Assembly: GCA_015258095.1 (NCBI GenBank)
Contig: JABZIV010000009.1
Coordinates: 1-60,105, forward strand
Direction: 5' to 3'
Length of the DNA: 60,105 bases
Origin: Lachnospiraceae bacterium
GTDB lineage: Bacteria > Bacillota > Clostridia > Lachnospirales > Lachnospiraceae
Positions 58,087 to 60,105 of this stretch are shown piece after piece (position 1 is the first letter of the stretch; each line of letters begins with the position of its first letter). The notes below the pieces were generated by a model, which saw only the letters and a list, made by a program, of their open reading frames with translations, did no database searches and was not told the DNA's origin. The position numbers and the translations under genes were made by a program.

Positions 58087-58335
58087 CTACATAACGTCTT
58101 CCGAAATCAGCTCAACTTTTCTCACATCATAGAGCTTTTCCAGCTGAGAAATAACCTGTGTTCTCATATACTCATCTCCGCTGGAAACGATTTCAATCTT
58201 CGTGCAACCCGGAATCTCCGTAGGGCCGGCATGAATAGACTCAATGTTATACCCTCTTTTACAATATAAACCGGTTATTCGGTTCAATACGCCGAATCGA
58301 TTGTTGACAAATAAATCAATCGTAAACTTCTTCAT
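58087..58335 (-). CDS. Acetolactate synthase small subunit, ACT-only short form (first set)
   Basis: The 82-residue protein starts MKKFTIDLFVNNRFGVLNR at the ATG at 58335, with AAGGAG 5 bases upstream; the frame also permits a GTG two codons earlier. It consists of just one ACT domain (NRFGVLNRITGLYCKRGYNIES, then GCTKIEIVSSGDEYMRTQV). It lacks the C-terminal ALS_ss domain of normal IlvN/IlvH, so it resembles the short E. coli IlvN/IlvM-type regulators. It follows ilvB1 by 44 bases. I see no frameshift extending it, so the short form looks natural. Confidence 0.88.
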   Translation of the reverse strand: MKKFTIDLFVNNRFGVLNRITGLYCKRGYNIESIHAGPTEIPGCTKIEIVSSGDEYMRTQVISQLEKLYDVRKVELISEDVM

Positions 58336-58379
58336 CTCCACTCCTTCTCATCCATCTTGCTCTTCTTTCTGTCTCTACT

Positions 58380-60026
58380 CTACAGGATAATTTCTTTGAC
58401 GGATTTTCCTGGTGGAATCATGGGTCGTACCATCTCATCTTTATCAATATGGCAATCCAGAAGCACCGGTCCGTGAATCTCCTTTCGTGCTTCCAAGGCA
58501 TTTTCCAATTCCGATAGGCTATGGATAGAAAATCCTCTTCCTCCGTAGGCTTCTATTAATTTTACGAAATCCGTTCCTCTATCCAGGACCGTTTGAGAAT
58601 ACCTTTTCCCATAAAAGGCGGTCTGCCATTGTCTGACCATTCCCAGTACCTGGTTATCCAGAAGAAGAATAGTCAAAGGAAGTTTTTCTTTCACTGCAGT
58701 ACACAGTTCGTTACAATTCATAGCGAAAGAGCCTTCTGAACTCACTAAAACCGTTTCTTGTTTATTTTTCGCAAAGCAGGCTCCAATCGCTGCCCCGAGT
58801 CCATAACCCATTGTGCCCAGGCCGCCCGATGTCAGAAAAGTATCCGGTTTTTCAAAACGATAGTACTGCGCCGTCCACATCTGATGCTGCCCGACGTCTG
58901 TCGCAACCACAGTCTCATCTTTCGTAAATCGACGAAGGCATTCCAGAATGTTCTCCGGGTGGAATGCATTCTTTTCCGCTTTCCCTTTTTTCCGGTAGCT
59001 CTCTATCTCCTTCCACCATTCTGCATTTTTTCTCTCCTCAAGCTTCGGCAAAATGTTTTTTATCCACTTCTTCACATCCGACTGTACGGAAAAGTCCGGA
59101 GACAGATTCTTTCCCAGTTCCGCCTTATCGATATCGACGTGAATCACTTTACAGTTTTTCGTATAAGAGGAAATCTTTCCGGTCGCTCTATCCGAGAATC
59201 GTACCCCCAGAGCCAAAAGTACATCACATTCCGCCTGCACCTTCGCCGCCTGATAACTTCCGTGCATCCCGACCAGCCCAAGGCTTAAAGGATGGGAATC
59301 GGGAAAAACAGTCCGTCCCATCAGGCTGAGTGCCACCGGTGCATCCAGCTTCTCACTAAGGGCACGGAGGAGTTCTTCCCCGTGACAGGCTGCTACCCCG
59401 CCTCCGGCATAGATAAACGGTTTTTTCGCCTGATTCAGAAGCGCAACTACGCCTTCTTCATCATACGAGAGAACCGCTTTTTCCGGCATCTTCGGAAGAA
59501 CCGCAACACCATACTCACACTCCGCCACCTGCACGTCTTTCGGAATATCAATCAAGACAGGCCCTTTTCTTCCTGTACTGGCAATCAAAAAGGCCTCTTT
59601 AATGGTTTGTTCCAGTTCGGAAACTTCTTTCACCATGAAGTTATGCTTTACTACAGGCTGGGTAATGGAAACAATATCCACTTCCTGAAAACTGTCTCGT
59701 CCCAGCGCTTCCGTTGCAACATTCCCAGTAATCGCAACAAGAGGAACCGAATCCAGATAAGCATTTGCAATTCCGGTCACCAGATTGGTTGCCCCCGGAC
59801 CGGATGTCGCGATAACCACCCCGACTTTCCCGCTTGCTCTGGCATAACCGTCGGCTGCATGGGCAGCGCCCTGCTCATGCGCTGTAAGCACGTGATGAAT
59901 GCGATCTCTGCACTGGTACAACTCGTCGTAGATATTGAGTACAGCACCGCCCGGATAACCGAAAACGGTATCCACTCCCTGCCGAATCAATTCTTCCATT
60001 AAGATTCTCGCTCCCTTTAACTTCAT
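58380..60026 (-). CDS. ilvB: Acetolactate synthase catalytic subunit (first set)
   Basis: The 548-residue ThDP enzyme begins MKLKGARILMEELIRQGVD. The ATG at 60026 has AGAGGGAG about 7 bases before it; the upstream in-frame ATG at 60044 lies inside the terminator's T-tract. Family motifs are VFGYPGGAVLNIYDELY, the catalytic Glu in TAHEQGAAHAADGYARASG, ATSGPGATNLVTGIANAY and FQEVDIVSITQPVVKHN. The ThDP-Mg loop reads SSEGSFAMNCNELCTAVK, with Ser-Glu-Gly replacing the usual Gly-Asp-Gly. It is the first gene of the ilv operon, immediately behind an attenuator-like terminator. Confidence 0.94.
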   Translation of the reverse strand: MKLKGARILMEELIRQGVDTVFGYPGGAVLNIYDELYQCRDRIHHVLTAHEQGAAHAADGYARASGKVGVVIATSGPGATNLVTGIANAYLDSVPLVAITGNVATEALGRDSFQEVDIVSITQPVVKHNFMVKEVSELEQTIKEAFLIASTGRKGPVLIDIPKDVQVAECEYGVAVLPKMPEKAVLSYDEEGVVALLNQAKKPFIYAGGGVAACHGEELLRALSEKLDAPVALSLMGRTVFPDSHPLSLGLVGMHGSYQAAKVQAECDVLLALGVRFSDRATGKISSYTKNCKVIHVDIDKAELGKNLSPDFSVQSDVKKWIKNILPKLEERKNAEWWKEIESYRKKGKAEKNAFHPENILECLRRFTKDETVVATDVGQHQMWTAQYYRFEKPDTFLTSGGLGTMGYGLGAAIGACFAKNKQETVLVSSEGSFAMNCNELCTAVKEKLPLTILLLDNQVLGMVRQWQTAFYGKRYSQTVLDRGTDFVKLIEAYGGRGFSIHSLSELENALEARKEIHGPVLLDCHIDKDEMVRPMIPPGKSVKEIIL

Positions 60027-60044
60027 TCGAAACTCCCTCTTCAT

Positions 60045-60077
60045 GAAAAAAGCCTTACAGCGTAACGCTGTAAGGCT
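60045..60077 (-). terminator. Attenuator-like terminator in the ilv leader
   Basis: In the minus-strand transcript AGCCTTACAGCG pairs perfectly with CGCTGTAAGGCT around TTA, then TTTTTT (60077-60045). It ends about 19 bases before the ilvB1 start, so it must be controlled for the operon to be expressed. An upstream AAGCCTT (near 60084) can pair with the 3' arm AAGGCTT instead, a possible antiterminator. Confidence 0.85.
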
Positions 60078-60105
60078 AAAGGCTTCTTGTCTTTATCTTT
60101 TCCAT
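60076..60105 (-). CDS. Possible leader peptide before the ilv attenuator
   Basis: The last 30 bases of the window read, on the minus strand, as a 9-codon frame MEKIKTRSL with a TAG whose last bases touch the terminator stem. Ile, Thr and Leu codons are present but not clustered. The ATG is at the very window edge, so its ribosome site cannot be seen and it may be only the end of a longer frame. Confidence 0.25.
   Translation of the reverse strand: MEKIKTRSL

Noticed and set aside
58087..58335. Frameshift truncating the first acetolactate synthase small subunit
   Set aside because: The sequence after the stop shows no ALS_ss-like continuation in any frame; the ACT-only form is known in other bacteria.
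59292..60002. Plus-strand open frame of 236 codons
   Set aside because: It is antisense to ilvB1 and shows only shadow composition.

Overview
This 60.1-kb window looks like chromosome of a low-to-mid GC, Gram-positive anaerobe of the Clostridia. Lachnospiraceae is most likely, possibly an Oribacterium-like oral genus; that placement is inferred from gene content, not from a search. Supporting points are DapL, QueH, a Clostridia-type GlnRS, LuxS, a CIRCE-controlled groESL, a double-cubane/HgdB-like reductase, several proteins with choline-binding-like (CW) repeats, strong AGGAGG ribosome sites and consensus sigma-A promoters. No prophage, transposase or CRISPR array is visible. Almost all genes lie on the minus strand. 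There is one tRNA, tRNA-Thr(CGU), and no intergenic gap exceeds 300 bases.

Layout, low to high coordinate. 1-2.7 kb: a truncated membrane protein coupled to a YitT-family protein, then a secreted NlpC/P60 hydrolase. 2.8-8 kb: a DUF3343/HgdB-like pair, then an operon NusG_II protein - radical SAM - cysteine desulfurase - B3/B4 tRNA-editing-like domain. 8.1-15.5 kb: tRNA-Thr and two tandem heterodimeric ABC exporters. 15.5-22.5 kb: a long operon running ruvA-ruvB-zapA-U32 (split)-rodA/ftsW-PBP into the distal exporter pair, joining DNA repair, division and cell-wall synthesis. 22.7-26.8 kb: a nitroreductase and a MacAB-like efflux set. 27-32 kb: a DEDD exonuclease, leuCD, a divergent LysR regulator and an Mrp Fe-S carrier. 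32-38 kb: an operon TrmH - membrane protein - rpoD - queH - HPr, then nadE and a small membrane protein behind groESL. 38-40 kb: groESL under CIRCE.

40-50 kb: a stand-alone secreted CW-repeat protein, dapL, luxS, glnS, a secreted M14 carboxypeptidase, folT-folC and xpt. 49.6-53.4 kb: an envelope operon ridA - DUF3290 - DUF421 - zinc-ribbon/CW-repeat protein - small membrane protein. 53.5-60.1 kb: a branched-chain amino acid operon ilvB1-ilvN1-ilvC-ilvA-ilvB2-ilvN2 with two different acetolactate synthases, preceded by an attenuator-like terminator at the window edge. ridA follows directly, which fits RidA's role in clearing the reactive enamine/imine products of IlvA.

The points most worth a second look are: the two-state leader hairpins before the HgdB-like gene; the 7-bp tandem repeat in a divergent promoter region; the split U32 gene; the matched degenerate ATP sites in both exporter pairs; the dual acetolactate synthases with an ACT-only small subunit; the zinc-ribbon/CW-repeat envelope operon; and a hairpin plus 12-mer element found at two distant places.
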